From Candidatus Poribacteria bacterium (GTDB taxonomy: Bacteria > Poribacteria > WGA-4E > WGA-3G): DNA of 36,594 nucleotides. A model generated the notes under the pieces. The model saw only the letters and a program-made list of their open reading frames with translations. It was not told the origin of the DNA and made no database searches. The translations under genes were made by a program, and so were the position numbers. The stretch spans positions 1 to 36,594 of the forward strand of contig PYJE01000183.1 in NCBI GenBank assembly GCA_003635305.1. The letters are read 5' to 3'. Shown piece by piece: positions 16,163 to 24,386 of this stretch (within the stretch, counting starts at the first letter, position 1; the number at the start of each line of letters is the position of its first letter).

Positions 16163-16736
16163 GGTGAATGCCGGTGAGTGCGTTCCACAAGGCACCGCTC
16201 ATTTGTTCGCACGCCTGCACGACGGTGGTTTGCGCGTCCGATGGCAGCGCGCCGATGCGCGCCAGCAGTTTTTCCGCTTCGTGCTCGTTGTGCGAATGCG
16301 TCTCAAAATACGGCTCCACTTTTTCGGGAAGCCGATAGAACTGCTTCAACCCGGCGAGTTTGGATTGCGCTGTGGCGGGTTGCTGCGCCTCAAACGCGTA
16401 GAGCGCGCCCAACGCCGTTGCCGGTTCAGCAAAGAGTGCGTCTGCTGTCTGCAGCAACGCTTTCACTTGTGGAATCTGTGCTTCGGCGACGGCGGTGTCC
16501 AGTCCGTCGGCGAAGTCAGCCCACATATCGATGTGTTCTGTCTCCTCTTCGGCGGTTTCGGCATCGTTCAGCGTCTCCCATCCCTGAGGTAGGGTGGCGA
16601 TGAAGGCACCGTATTCACGCGCATAGTGCTGCAAGGATGCGACGGGCAGCTCGCCAGCACTCCACGCTTGATAGAACGGGTGGTTGAGTAAGTTGTAATC
16701 TGCGATTTTGGCATCGAGTTGTTGCTTGATATTCAT
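16146..16736 (-). CDS. Haem-oxygenase-like fold protein (TenA/PqqC/CADD-type)
   Basis: A 196-residue all-helical protein. MNIKQQLDAKIADYNLLNHP, FYQAW, LQHYAREYGAFIATLP, the acidic ETAEEETEHIDMW (about 60-72), ALGALYAFEAQQP (about 109-120) and VEPYFETHSHNEHEAE (about 140-154) follow the pattern of the PqqC/CADD group, many of which bind one or two irons and activate oxygen. Glu116, His68, His147 and Glu151 are plausible ligands, but the last His of the usual H-x3-D-x2-H set is not at its place, so metal use is uncertain. A TTGACA promoter lies upstream. Confidence 0.75.
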   Translation of the reverse strand: MNIKQQLDAKIADYNLLNHPFYQAWSAGELPVASLQHYAREYGAFIATLPQGWETLNDAETAEEETEHIDMWADFADGLDTAVAEAQIPQVKALLQTADALFAEPATALGALYAFEAQQPATAQSKLAGLKQFYRLPEKVEPYFETHSHNEHEAEKLLARIGALPSDAQTTVVQACEQMSGALWNALTGIHHEDCA

Positions 16737-16771
16737 CGAAAGTGGTTACTCCATTGTTTTTCTGTGGAATC

Positions 16772-16797
16772 ATCGGTAGGAAGAAACTTCCTTCCGC
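16772..16797. repeat. Short palindrome sharing the CGGTAGG edge of family A
   Basis: CGGTAGGAAGAAACTTCCTTCCG contains GGAAG-AAA-CTTCC. The left edge is that of family A but the arms differ, so it may be a separate minor repeat. Confidence 0.4.
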
Positions 16798-16815
16798 TAT
16801 AAAACTATGGAGGAT

Positions 16816-16845
16816 AGTTTAACACAGAAACCCAATTGATGTCAA
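16816..16845 (-). promoter_or_regulatory. Promoter of the haem-oxygenase-fold/SnoaL operon
   Basis: Minus strand TTGACA, 18-base spacer, TAAACT, about 80 bases upstream of the start at 16736. Confidence 0.6.
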
Positions 16846-16891
16846 GAAAACGCGAAAATCGATTTAAATGTCTCTGCGTCCGCGTTTTTTC

Positions 16892-16921
16892 TCTGCAATT
16901 AAACCTAAAATATGCTATAAT
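16892..16921 (+). promoter_or_regulatory. Promoter of the DUF202-MDR transcript
   Basis: An extended -10 (TGCTATAAT, TATAAT at 16916-16921) with a poor -35. It lies about 36 bases before the DUF202 start and back to back with the minus promoter at 16816. Confidence 0.55.
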
Positions 16922-16957
16922 CATTCATCATCAACCCACTTTCACAAAGGAAGAACC

Positions 16958-17281
16958 GTGCCGATGCAAGACAAACCAGCACCGTATCAAGGGCTCGAAG
17001 ACCGGCTTATTCTGCGAGACTATCTCGCCGCAGACCGGACAATTCTCGCAAACGAACGGACGTTCCTCGCTTACATCCGAACAGCACTCACGCTTTTCGT
17101 CGCAGGACTCTCCTTCGTGCATCTGAAAATCTTTAGTTCGCCTATTGTCGAAGCGATCGGCGTGATTTTCATCTTACTCGGCATCGCCACCTTTTTCGTC
17201 GGCCTTGTCAGATATAAACGGATGCAGGTACTCATCCGCGAGATTAAAAAGAAAGAACTAGGAGAAGGAAACGCATCATGA
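16958..17281 (+). CDS. DUF202/YidH family inner-membrane protein
   Basis: A small membrane protein of 107 aa. The N-terminal block LILRDYLAADRTILANERTF and LAYIRTALTLFVAGLSF is diagnostic of DUF202; two or three helices follow (VEAIGVIFILLGIATFFVGLVRY). The track starts at 16868, but AAAGGAAG at 16946-16953 best fits GTG 16958 (or ATG 16964), and the promoter at 16892-16921 lies inside the longer ORF. Its stop overlaps the next start by four bases (ATGA), so it is co-transcribed with the dehydrogenase. Function of DUF202 is unknown. Confidence 0.8.
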   Translation: MPMQDKPAPYQGLEDRLILRDYLAADRTILANERTFLAYIRTALTLFVAGLSFVHLKIFSSPIVEAIGVIFILLGIATFFVGLVRYKRMQVLIREIKKKELGEGNAS

Positions 17282-18300
17282 CAATCCGAGAAGTCGTCGT
17301 CACCGGGCAAAATCAGGTGGAACTGCAAACTGCCGAACTCACTGCGCCTGCACTGTCTGCCAACGAAGTGCTCATCGACACCGAATACACCTTCATCAGC
17401 AGCGGCACTGAACTTGCCAACTACACCGGTAGAGAGCCGAAAGTCTTCCAGAAAGGCGCGTGGTGTGCCTATCCGTGGCGTTCCGGCTACGCCAACGTCG
17501 GCATCGTGCGCGAAGTCGGCGCGGGCGTAACGCGAACCCAACCCGGTGCGCGCGTCTTTACCTATGGACGACACGCCTCCACTATCCGTTACTCTCAAGA
17601 CAGGCTTATCGCACCCGTTACGCACGCGGTAGAACCTGCCGTTGTCGCCGCATCGCGCATGGCAGGCGTTGCGATGACAGCCATCGTCGTCGCCGAAATC
17701 CCGACGAATGCCACCGTCATCGTCTTTGGAATGGGGCTCGTCGGCAACCTCGCCGCGCAAATGTTCCGGCTACACGGATGCCGCGTTATCGGCGTAGATT
17801 TGGTTGAAGAAAGACGTGCTCTCGCGCAACGGTGCGGCATAGAACACACCGTCGGCGGCACCCCTGACGAAGCGCAAGGGCAACTGCAGGAACTCACCAA
17901 CGGCGAACTCGGCCACATTACCGTCGATGCTGTCGGGCATAGCGGCGTTGTGATGCAAGCACTCCGCGCCACCGCCAGTCACGGACAACTTATTATCCTC
18001 GGTTCCCCTCGCGTCGCTGTCCACGGGAACCTGACTGAGTTGCTTTCCGACACCCACTTGCGGTGGATTACTATCCGTGGTGCGTTGGAATGGTGCGTTC
18101 CGATGTATCCGGATATTGGTAACCGCACTTCGCAGTGGAGCAAGCAGCAGACTATTTTTGACTGGATGGCGCGCGGGCAGTTGCACGTTGAACCGCTCAT
18201 CTCGCACCGTCTCGAACCCGAACAAATCAAGCGCGCCTACGACGGCCTCCTCAACGAACCGAATGTCTACACCGGAGTCGTTTTGGATTGGAATCTTTAG
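17278..18300 (+). CDS. Medium-chain dehydrogenase/reductase (zinc alcohol dehydrogenase superfamily)
   Basis: A 340-residue MDR protein. The GroES-like N-terminal part has FISSGTELANYTG, YPWRSGYANVGIVREVGAGV and RVFTYGRHAS; the Rossmann part has VIVFGMGLVGNLAAQMF and VIGVDLVEERRALAQRCG. The catalytic-zinc cysteine of classical ADHs is replaced in the SSGTE stretch, as in many MDR relatives acting on bulky substrates, so zinc dependence is uncertain. It is coupled (ATGA overlap) to the DUF202 gene. Substrate is unknown. Confidence 0.85.
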   Translation: MTIREVVVTGQNQVELQTAELTAPALSANEVLIDTEYTFISSGTELANYTGREPKVFQKGAWCAYPWRSGYANVGIVREVGAGVTRTQPGARVFTYGRHASTIRYSQDRLIAPVTHAVEPAVVAASRMAGVAMTAIVVAEIPTNATVIVFGMGLVGNLAAQMFRLHGCRVIGVDLVEERRALAQRCGIEHTVGGTPDEAQGQLQELTNGELGHITVDAVGHSGVVMQALRATASHGQLIILGSPRVAVHGNLTELLSDTHLRWITIRGALEWCVPMYPDIGNRTSQWSKQQTIFDWMARGQLHVEPLISHRLEPEQIKRAYDGLLNEPNVYTGVVLDWNL

Positions 18301-18334
18301 TCGTTATACTCAGAGGATAGGAGCGATATTTTAG

Positions 18335-19228
18335 ATGAACTGCACACATTCACAACTCCCAGCGGGGCTTCAATCCCGCCTCAGCCAGAGCCAAGTCACC
18401 GCGCTCGCCTTTTCGCCCGATGGCACCAAAATCGCCGCCGGTGGCGAGAGACGCATCTGGATTTACCGTTTGGACACCGGCACGCAATTCGCCATGCTTC
18501 CCGGACACACCGCGCGCATCCGTGCCCTCGCCTTCGCACAGGATAACCGAAGCCTAGCCAGCGGATGTGAAGATAACACGCTGTGGCTTTGGGACACTGA
18601 CACCGCCCGCGAAATCTCGCTTCTCGCCGGACACGCCGCGATGATTGATGCCAGCGCAGTAACCCCCGATGGAATGCCGATTCCTGCGTGGGACGAAGTT
18701 TTGCCCACGTTTACGGAATCCCCCGGCCGCGTTCGCTCCCTTGCGTTCGCCGCGGGGAGCATACTCGCCAGCGGTGGCACCGATGGAAAAATTCGAGTGT
18801 GGAACCTGGATACCGGCTATCGTCTCCAAACTCTCGCCGCACATGATGGGCTTGTCTTGGCCTTGGCATTTTCCGCTGACGGCAAACGCCTCGCCAGCAG
18901 CAGCTCCGATACCACCGTTCGGCTATGGGATACGGAAAGTTATGAACTCCTTGCCACACTCATTTCGCATGCTGATTCGGTGCATGCCGTGGCATTCTCA
19001 CCTGATGGCACAAACCTCGCCTCCGGTGGGAAAGACCGGCGGCTTCGGATGTGGCACCTCCCCTCGCTATCCGAACCGAGAGGTTCTGATGCCGCGCCCG
19101 AACGTGCCAACATCGCGGTGTCCAAACTCCCCGCACAGAAAAGTGCTATCCGCGCCTTAGCCTTCACCCAAGAAGGCCAACTCATGAGTGCCAACCACGA
19201 TGGAACGCTCTATTTTTGGAATGCCTAA
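18335..19228 (+). CDS. WD40 repeat beta-propeller protein
   Basis: A 297-residue protein made almost entirely of WD40 units, about six: VTALAFSPDGTKIAAGG, IRALAFAQDNRSLASGCED then NTLWLWDTD, VRSLAFAAGSILASGGTDGK then IRVWNL, VLALAFSADGKRLASSSSD then TTVRLWD, VHAVAFSPDGTNLASGGKD, and IRALAFTQEGQLMSANHDG then TLYFWN. No signal peptide is seen. Propellers are scaffolds for protein contacts; there is no clue to the partner. Sequence of a damaged WD40 unit occurs 1.2 kb downstream (20405-20560). GGAG lies about 12 bases before the ATG. Confidence 0.9.
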   Translation: MNCTHSQLPAGLQSRLSQSQVTALAFSPDGTKIAAGGERRIWIYRLDTGTQFAMLPGHTARIRALAFAQDNRSLASGCEDNTLWLWDTDTAREISLLAGHAAMIDASAVTPDGMPIPAWDEVLPTFTESPGRVRSLAFAAGSILASGGTDGKIRVWNLDTGYRLQTLAAHDGLVLALAFSADGKRLASSSSDTTVRLWDTESYELLATLISHADSVHAVAFSPDGTNLASGGKDRRLRMWHLPSLSEPRGSDAAPERANIAVSKLPAQKSAIRALAFTQEGQLMSANHDGTLYFWNA

Positions 19229-19308
19229 GTCTCTCGCGAGAGACAGGCTTCCGCGCTATGTCACAGGGCCAGGGCAGACGCAGACTGCCTACATGGCGAG
19301 GGACAGGT
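19229..19308. repeat. Two family B repeat copies, diverged
   Basis: The first (about 19229-19259) has CTCTCGCGAGAGACAGGCTT and CCGCGCTATG; the second (about 19294-19308) is a half copy, TGGCGAGGGACAGG. Both are downstream of the WD40 stop. Confidence 0.65.
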
Positions 19309-19325
19309 TTTTGTCAAGTTTTTTA

Positions 19326-19355
19326 TTGTTATTTTAAAAATAATGGTGGTATAGT
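19326..19355 (+). promoter_or_regulatory. Promoter of the SUMF1-like lipoprotein gene
   Basis: TTGTTA, 18 bases, TATAGT, with a TGG extension before the -10, in an AT-rich stretch between the family B copies and the start at 19422. Confidence 0.55.
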
Positions 19356-19421
19356 TAACGCTATTATCTACAGAGCGGGATGCGTATCGCTTCCCGTTCA
19401 ACTAAAAAAAGGAGTATTTTC

Positions 19422-20327
19422 ATGTTGAAAGATTTAGGAACTTTCGCTGTTTGTTTTTTCGCGCTGGTGCTGGCACTGGGTGGCTGTGATAGGGGGCAGG
19501 AAATGGTTGCGCCGATGGTTGCAGGTGGTGGTGATACGCCGCCGCTGCCTGTTGGGCAGCCGGAGGGGATGGTGCTGATTCCTGCTGGCACATTTCAGAT
19601 GGGCAACACCGACGCGGAGGCATACGAAAACGAACAGCCGGTGCATACTGTCCATTTGGATGCGTTCTACATGGATGAATACGAGGTGACGAACGCGCAG
19701 TTTAAGGCGTTTGTCGATGCGAATCCACAGTGGCAAACGGACAACATTGAGGACAGGTTCCACGATGGGGATTACCTTTTGCACTGGAGTGGCAATAACT
19801 ATCCCGCTGGAACAGCAGACCATCCGGTGGTTTGGGTGAGTTGGTATGCGGCGATGGCGTATGCGGAATGGGCAGGCAAGCGGCTGCCGACGGAGGCGGA
19901 GTGGGAATATGCGGCGCGCGGCGGGCTTGCGGGGAAGAAGTATCCCTGGGGAGATACCATCACCTCCGACGATGCAAACTACAATCGCAATGTCAGCGGT
20001 ACGACACCCGTTGGGCAGTATGCGGCGAATGGGTATGGGTTGTACGACATGGCGGGCAACGTGTGGGAATGGTGCCTTGATAAATACGATGCCGATTTCT
20101 ATGCTGTCTATGAGAACAGTCGGAATCCCATCGCTGGCGATGAGACTATCCAGTCGATACTTGAGAACTTCACAAGTATCCCAAACGACTCCTATCGCGT
20201 GTTACGCGGTGGTTCGTGGTTCGTCGACGCACGGGCTCTGCGTGTCACCAATCGCAACGGCTCTACGCCAACGTTCACGCACACGTACTACGGTTTTCGT
20301 TGCGCGCGGGGAACCGTGATGCGTTAG
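19422..20327 (+). CDS. SUMF1/FGE-fold lipoprotein
   Basis: The start is ATG 19422 (301 aa) with AAAAAGGAG upstream; the N-terminus is a lipoprotein signal with lipobox LGGC (Cys22). The mature protein is a SUMF1 domain: MVLIPAGTFQMGNTDAEAYE, DAFYMDEYEVTNAQFKAFVD, HPVVWVSWYAAMAYAEWAGK, RLPTEAEWEYAARGGLAGKK, YPWGDT, YDMAGNVWEWCLDKYD, RVLRGGSWFVDARALRVTNR and YYGFRCAR. The active-site cysteine pair of FGE is not present in the GGSWFVDARALRV stretch, so it probably does not make formylglycine. Envelope-anchored proteins of this fold often bind ligands. Family certain, function unknown. Confidence 0.88.
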   Translation: MLKDLGTFAVCFFALVLALGGCDRGQEMVAPMVAGGGDTPPLPVGQPEGMVLIPAGTFQMGNTDAEAYENEQPVHTVHLDAFYMDEYEVTNAQFKAFVDANPQWQTDNIEDRFHDGDYLLHWSGNNYPAGTADHPVVWVSWYAAMAYAEWAGKRLPTEAEWEYAARGGLAGKKYPWGDTITSDDANYNRNVSGTTPVGQYAANGYGLYDMAGNVWEWCLDKYDADFYAVYENSRNPIAGDETIQSILENFTSIPNDSYRVLRGGSWFVDARALRVTNRNGSTPTFTHTYYGFRCARGTVMR

Positions 20328-20378
20328 TTTTCAACGCTCTTACGCCGTAGGAACGGTTTTTGGCAGATGTGCGGTGCA

Positions 20379-20399
20379 GCGAGGGATAAGTCCTTCGCC
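20379..20399. repeat. Family B repeat, diverged
   Basis: GCGAGGGATAAGTCCTTCGCC keeps the GCGAGGG arm and the symmetric spacing. It lies between the SUMF1-like gene and the WD40 relic. Confidence 0.5.
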
Positions 20400-20404
20400 G
20401 CGCC

Positions 20405-20560
20405 TGCATTTTGACGTGTTGCTCTTCATCAGCAGCCTCACGGATGTGGCGGCGTTTGCGAGAGATAGCATGCGCGGCTGAAGATGGCACCGTCCGATTG
20501 TGGGACATCCCCGGGCGAAACTTAACAAGTCTCCCGCCGACAATCCACGGAAACCGATAA
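20405..20560 (+). pseudogene. Remnant of a WD40 repeat gene, frameshifted
   Basis: In one frame the plus strand reads LTDVAAFARDSMRG and then a stop; shifting one base restores AAEDGTVRLWDIPGRNLTSL before a stop at 20558. Joined, this is a normal WD40 unit (compare VALAFSADGKRL and DTTVRLWD in the intact gene at 18335). It has no start codon context or upstream units, and its 3' end overlaps the 3' end of the convergent transglutaminase gene. I read it as the C-terminal stub of a decayed propeller gene. Confidence 0.55.
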
Positions 20561-21553
20561 TTCATGCGTCCCACTCCCAAAAACAACCCCCTTTAGCAAC
20601 GTCACATCCGAATAATCGCGTCCCCACGCCACCGTGATATGCTGCTCCCCTGGCTCCTGATTATTCGTCGGATCGAAGTCTAACCACTCGCCGCAACTTG
20701 CCGTAGACGTGCGTTCCAAAGAGTTTCCGGAAGGGCGGCTTTGTAAATAATTTTCCGTTGGCGTGTGTGGAACGCGCGCCACATCTGGCACATACACCGA
20801 AAACCATGCATGCGACGCATCTGCACCCGCTAACCGCTCCTGTCCAAGCGGCGGCATCGTCTCAATATACCCACTCACATATCGCGCGGCTAACCCCATC
20901 GCCCGGAGACATCCAATCCCCAAATGCGCGAAATCTTGGCAGACACCCCGACGGTGTGCCAACACCTCCGCCAGCGGTGTCGCAACCGTCGTCCATCCCG
21001 GGTCGTAGGTAAAATCGGTATGGAGCCGTGCGGTTAGATCGCGGACTGCCTCTTGCAAAGTTCTCCCATGTGCAAACGATGGCGTTGCATACTCGCGAAG
21101 TTCTGGCAACCGCGTCGGAATCATGGGCGAATCCAACACATACTGCCGCGTCTCCAAAATTTCTGGATGCAGTGACGTTTGAAGCTGCTCCCGAACCGCC
21201 TCCCATGCCTCGCTTTCAGAGCTCTCTCTCGCCGCCGTGCTATGCCGCTTCACCTCCACCTGACTCGTTACCGTGACGGTAAGTGTTTGATGCGGCCGCT
21301 GAATCGCAAAATAACAGACGGTATTCCCGAAGAAATCCTCACGCTCGCGATAACTTGTCGGCTGCGGCTCAACGACAAACCGACTGCCGTGAACCTGCTG
21401 CAAATGCCCCCACGCCGACAAAACCCCACTCGGCGTGTAATGTTTATACGGATGCCTCGCAAAGTCCCTCGGTGTCAACCGCGCCTCGTTATAGGATAAA
21501 TTCGCCGTGTTGCTGTAGGTGTAGTGCGTCTTATGCGTAATTTGATAATGCAT
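20522..21553 (-). CDS. Transglutaminase-like cysteine protease/amidase family protein
   Basis: The track starts at 21643, but those 30 residues translate a family B repeat; MHYQITHKTHYTYSNTANLS at 21553 is the typical beginning of this family (343 aa). It carries an N-terminal Bact_transglu_N-type beta domain and the catalytic triad Cys205 (RRGVCQDFAH), His248 (DASHAWFSVY) and Asp294 (WLDFDPTNN). About 25 extra residues (PHTPTENYLQSR... ) lie between His and Asp, where relatives are usually shorter. It is last in the ATP-grasp/alpha-E cluster and is expected to cleave or transfer peptide bonds made by it. Confidence 0.88.
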   Translation of the reverse strand: MHYQITHKTHYTYSNTANLSYNEARLTPRDFARHPYKHYTPSGVLSAWGHLQQVHGSRFVVEPQPTSYREREDFFGNTVCYFAIQRPHQTLTVTVTSQVEVKRHSTAARESSESEAWEAVREQLQTSLHPEILETRQYVLDSPMIPTRLPELREYATPSFAHGRTLQEAVRDLTARLHTDFTYDPGWTTVATPLAEVLAHRRGVCQDFAHLGIGCLRAMGLAARYVSGYIETMPPLGQERLAGADASHAWFSVYVPDVARVPHTPTENYLQSRPSGNSLERTSTASCGEWLDFDPTNNQEPGEQHITVAWGRDYSDVTLLKGVVFGSGTHELSVSVDCRRETC

Positions 21554-21581
21554 TATCTTCGTCAACCAAATTGGCCAATTC

Positions 21582-21609
21582 GGTAGTGCGAGGGGGCTGT
21601 CTCTCGCGA
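21582..21609. repeat. Family B repeat, diverged
   Basis: GTAGTGCGAGGGGGCTGTCT then CTCGCGAA, between the fused ATP-grasp gene and the transglutaminase start at 21553. Confidence 0.65.
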
Positions 21610-21658
21610 ACTCCAATTGAAACGAAACCGCCCGGTCCTTCAAGTTCTCTACAATTCT

Positions 21659-24313
21659 CTAATTCACCGTTACCAACTGTTGCGGCCCCTGCACGTGACT
21701 AAAATAGGTTCGCGTCAACGTCTCCGAAAGTTCATGCAGCAGCTGTGCTAACCGCGCCAACAACTTCTCTAATCCCTGCCGCAGTTGCCCGGAACGTTCC
21801 GCAAGGTGCCTCGTATTTGATAGTTGCAGTTGCGTCAACGCCTCCAAAATTAGCTGCTCTTCTTCGCTGAGTCGGTACCCCAGTTTCTCCCGCGGCAGCG
21901 AGCAAATATGCTGCTGGAGCCGTTTCAATTGATAGAGTAAGGAACGCGGATTGCCCCGGTCAAGCAGCAGCAACTCCAACACCGTTGGGAAGTGCAGTTC
22001 GGCGCGATACCTTCCTCGATACGTAATCAGACTCTCCGCGGCGGCCAAAATCGCCTCCAGCAGCCGATTTTCGAGCCAATCGTCATACGCGCCGACAATG
22101 CTAGAACGGCACAGCCGAATGAGCAGGAGTGCGCGTTCAATCCGCCGCCCCATATCTAGACTCAGCCATCCTATCGTCTGCGTCATGCTTTCCGCGTTTA
22201 AACCTGTCAGTGCAGCCAGAAAAATCATCAACCTATCCAATTCTGTCTGGATATCCTGCAGGGTGTGCGCTTCCAACGCTGTGCCTTGTCCGCGGGCGTG
22301 TCCGCCCGATTGCGATGCTGTAAGTTCTCTTTCAAGCGCGGTGCATAAATTTTCAATGTTATTCATCACGCGCCAAGTATCGGTAGACCAGCGGTCTCGC
22401 ACAGCATACGCCGCGCTTACCATTGACTGAAGCGTTGAGACGAGGCTACTGCTATTTTGTGTATCCAACGTGAGAGAAAACAACTCATCGGATAACGTGG
22501 CGTTGCGCTTCTCCGTAGGCGCGGCTGTCCCCGAAAACCCGGTAACCGAGCGAAACAGATTGTGCAGATATGTCAATTCAGAGCCATCCCGTGCATCCTC
22601 TGCTAACGGACTTGTCTGCAGCGTATCCAAAATAATCCGTAGCAATCGCGCCTGTCCTTCCGCGCGTTCTGCATAACGTCCTACCCAAAACAGATTTTCC
22701 GCCGCGCGGCTTGACAACCCGCGCGAATTTCCGACGTTATCATACGCCAACGGACGTAGCCCATTCTTCGGCTGCCGCCATAAACTGACATGCGGTTCGG
22801 GTTCATCTGCTAGCACCCATGTATCCTTACTCACGCCACCGGCGCGGCTAGAGACGATTAGCGCGCCTTTCTTCGCTGCACTCCGCGTTAGTCCCCCCGG
22901 CATCACCACATATCCCTCTTGCTGTGCGAACAAGAAGCTGCGCAGCGTCGCGTGCCGCGGCTCCAACTTGCCATCAATCAACGAAGGCGTTGTGGAGAAA
23001 TGCACCTGCTCCTGTCCGACGTAAAGATGTGGTTCCGCGCAGATTTGCTTGCGCAGTGTTTCCAACTCCGCCTTGCTCATCTCTGCGCCAAACAGGGGAT
23101 AGGCAGCCATCGGTTTCCGGTGAATCGTTTTGATAACGAGGCGTTCAAGGTTCTCCAGCACATACACGCGCTCCTCTCGCTGCCCGCACCACCACGTCGC
23201 TACTGATGGCAACAGCAGTGAGCTATCAGCGGTAATGCCAAACCACTTCGCGATGCTTGGCAAAAACGGCATCAGGCCGGGGTTCTCCAAAACGCTAGTT
23301 CCTGGCGCGTTCACGACGACGACATTCCCTAGCCGAATCGCCTCCATCAACCCTGCAACGCCGAGTCGCGAGTCCTGCCGCAATTCCAGCGCATCGCAGA
23401 AGACATCGTCGACTCGCCGCAAGATAATATCGACGGGAAGCAACCTATCTAGCGATTTCAACCAGACGCGCCCATCCCACACCCTCAAATCACCGCCTTG
23501 CACCAGCGTATAGCCGAGATAACTCGCCAGATATGCATGCTCAAAATAGGTTTCGTTCAACGGGCCGGGGGTTAGCACCACCACATGTGGGTTTGCCTTC
23601 CCGTGCGGTGCCATTTCCTCCAATTCGTTCTGCATCGCACGAAAAAAGAACGAGAGCCGATGCACTCCGATATCCCCGAACAGATTCGGCATTACCCGCG
23701 CTAGGGCAGTGCGGTTCTCCAGTGCATATCCCGCGCCGGAGGGAGCCTGCGTCCGGTCGCTCAGCACCCACATCTGTCCATCTGACCCTCGTGCCAAATC
23801 GGCTGCATACAGTAGAAGCAACTTCCGGGTAGCGATACCACCAGTTTTCTCGGCGGCGATACCGTCACATTCCCGCAAAAATCCCGCGTGCGCGTACACA
23901 ACCTCCGGCGGCAGCACTCCCTCCTTGATAAGCCGACGTTCCCCATACACATCCATCAGCACGCGATTCAGCAACTCGGCGCGCTGCGTCAACCCTGTCG
24001 CAATCTTCTCCCATTCTGCCGATGAGAATATCAACGGAATCGGATCCAGTTCCCACGGCCGATGCCCCTGTTCCTCGCCATGCACGACATAGGTGACTCC
24101 GTTCTCGCGCAACAGCCGCCGCAACTCTTGATGCCGCGTCTCCATTTCCTCAAGCCCGAGGGTTTGCAATGCCGCGATAAAGGCTTGCCAATGCGCGTGG
24201 ACTTGCCCGATGCCATCGAACATCTCGTCTTCCGAGGCATCGCCCGTGCGCGATTCGGTTAACCGATAATTTTCGTCAATGACGGTGTAGTGTGTGTTAT
24301 TTGAACGTTGCAT
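21659..24313 (-). CDS. Circularly permuted ATP-grasp protein fused to an alpha-E domain
   Basis: The start is taken as ATG 24313 (884 aa); the track's 24346 begins at TTG. Residues about 60-480 are a circularly permuted ATP-grasp domain: VLPPEVVYAHAGFLRECDG, MWVLSDRTQAPSGAGYALEN, VLTPGPLNETYFEHAYLASY, VDIILRRVDDVFCDALEL, NVVVVNAPGTSVLENPGLMP, and GGLTRSAAKKGALIVSSRAG. From about 535 the helical alpha-E domain starts (SRAAENLFWVGRYAERAEGQ) and runs to the end, with LELLLLDRGNPRSLLYQLKR. ATP-grasp domains make amide bonds via acyl-phosphates; alpha-E has no known activity. The separate genes upstream carry the same two domain types unfused. Confidence 0.88.
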   Translation of the reverse strand: MQRSNNTHYTVIDENYRLTESRTGDASEDEMFDGIGQVHAHWQAFIAALQTLGLEEMETRHQELRRLLRENGVTYVVHGEEQGHRPWELDPIPLIFSSAEWEKIATGLTQRAELLNRVLMDVYGERRLIKEGVLPPEVVYAHAGFLRECDGIAAEKTGGIATRKLLLLYAADLARGSDGQMWVLSDRTQAPSGAGYALENRTALARVMPNLFGDIGVHRLSFFFRAMQNELEEMAPHGKANPHVVVLTPGPLNETYFEHAYLASYLGYTLVQGGDLRVWDGRVWLKSLDRLLPVDIILRRVDDVFCDALELRQDSRLGVAGLMEAIRLGNVVVVNAPGTSVLENPGLMPFLPSIAKWFGITADSSLLLPSVATWWCGQREERVYVLENLERLVIKTIHRKPMAAYPLFGAEMSKAELETLRKQICAEPHLYVGQEQVHFSTTPSLIDGKLEPRHATLRSFLFAQQEGYVVMPGGLTRSAAKKGALIVSSRAGGVSKDTWVLADEPEPHVSLWRQPKNGLRPLAYDNVGNSRGLSSRAAENLFWVGRYAERAEGQARLLRIILDTLQTSPLAEDARDGSELTYLHNLFRSVTGFSGTAAPTEKRNATLSDELFSLTLDTQNSSSLVSTLQSMVSAAYAVRDRWSTDTWRVMNNIENLCTALERELTASQSGGHARGQGTALEAHTLQDIQTELDRLMIFLAALTGLNAESMTQTIGWLSLDMGRRIERALLLIRLCRSSIVGAYDDWLENRLLEAILAAAESLITYRGRYRAELHFPTVLELLLLDRGNPRSLLYQLKRLQQHICSLPREKLGYRLSEEEQLILEALTQLQLSNTRHLAERSGQLRQGLEKLLARLAQLLHELSETLTRTYFSHVQGPQQLVTVN

Positions 24314-24386
24314 ATCTCTTTTTCGTCCAATTCCGTTCGTTCGCAAGCCCTCGGCGGACGGTTGCCTGCCTGACGGTACCCCAAAT

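Noticed and set aside
15692-16177. 161-codon plus-strand ORF
   Set aside because: Antisense to the SnoaL-like gene, which has better family evidence and a coupled upstream partner.
22495-22530. Family A copy inside the fused ATP-grasp gene
   Set aside because: Only GTAGGCGCGG matches; the rest diverges and is in a normal coding frame, so chance is adequate.
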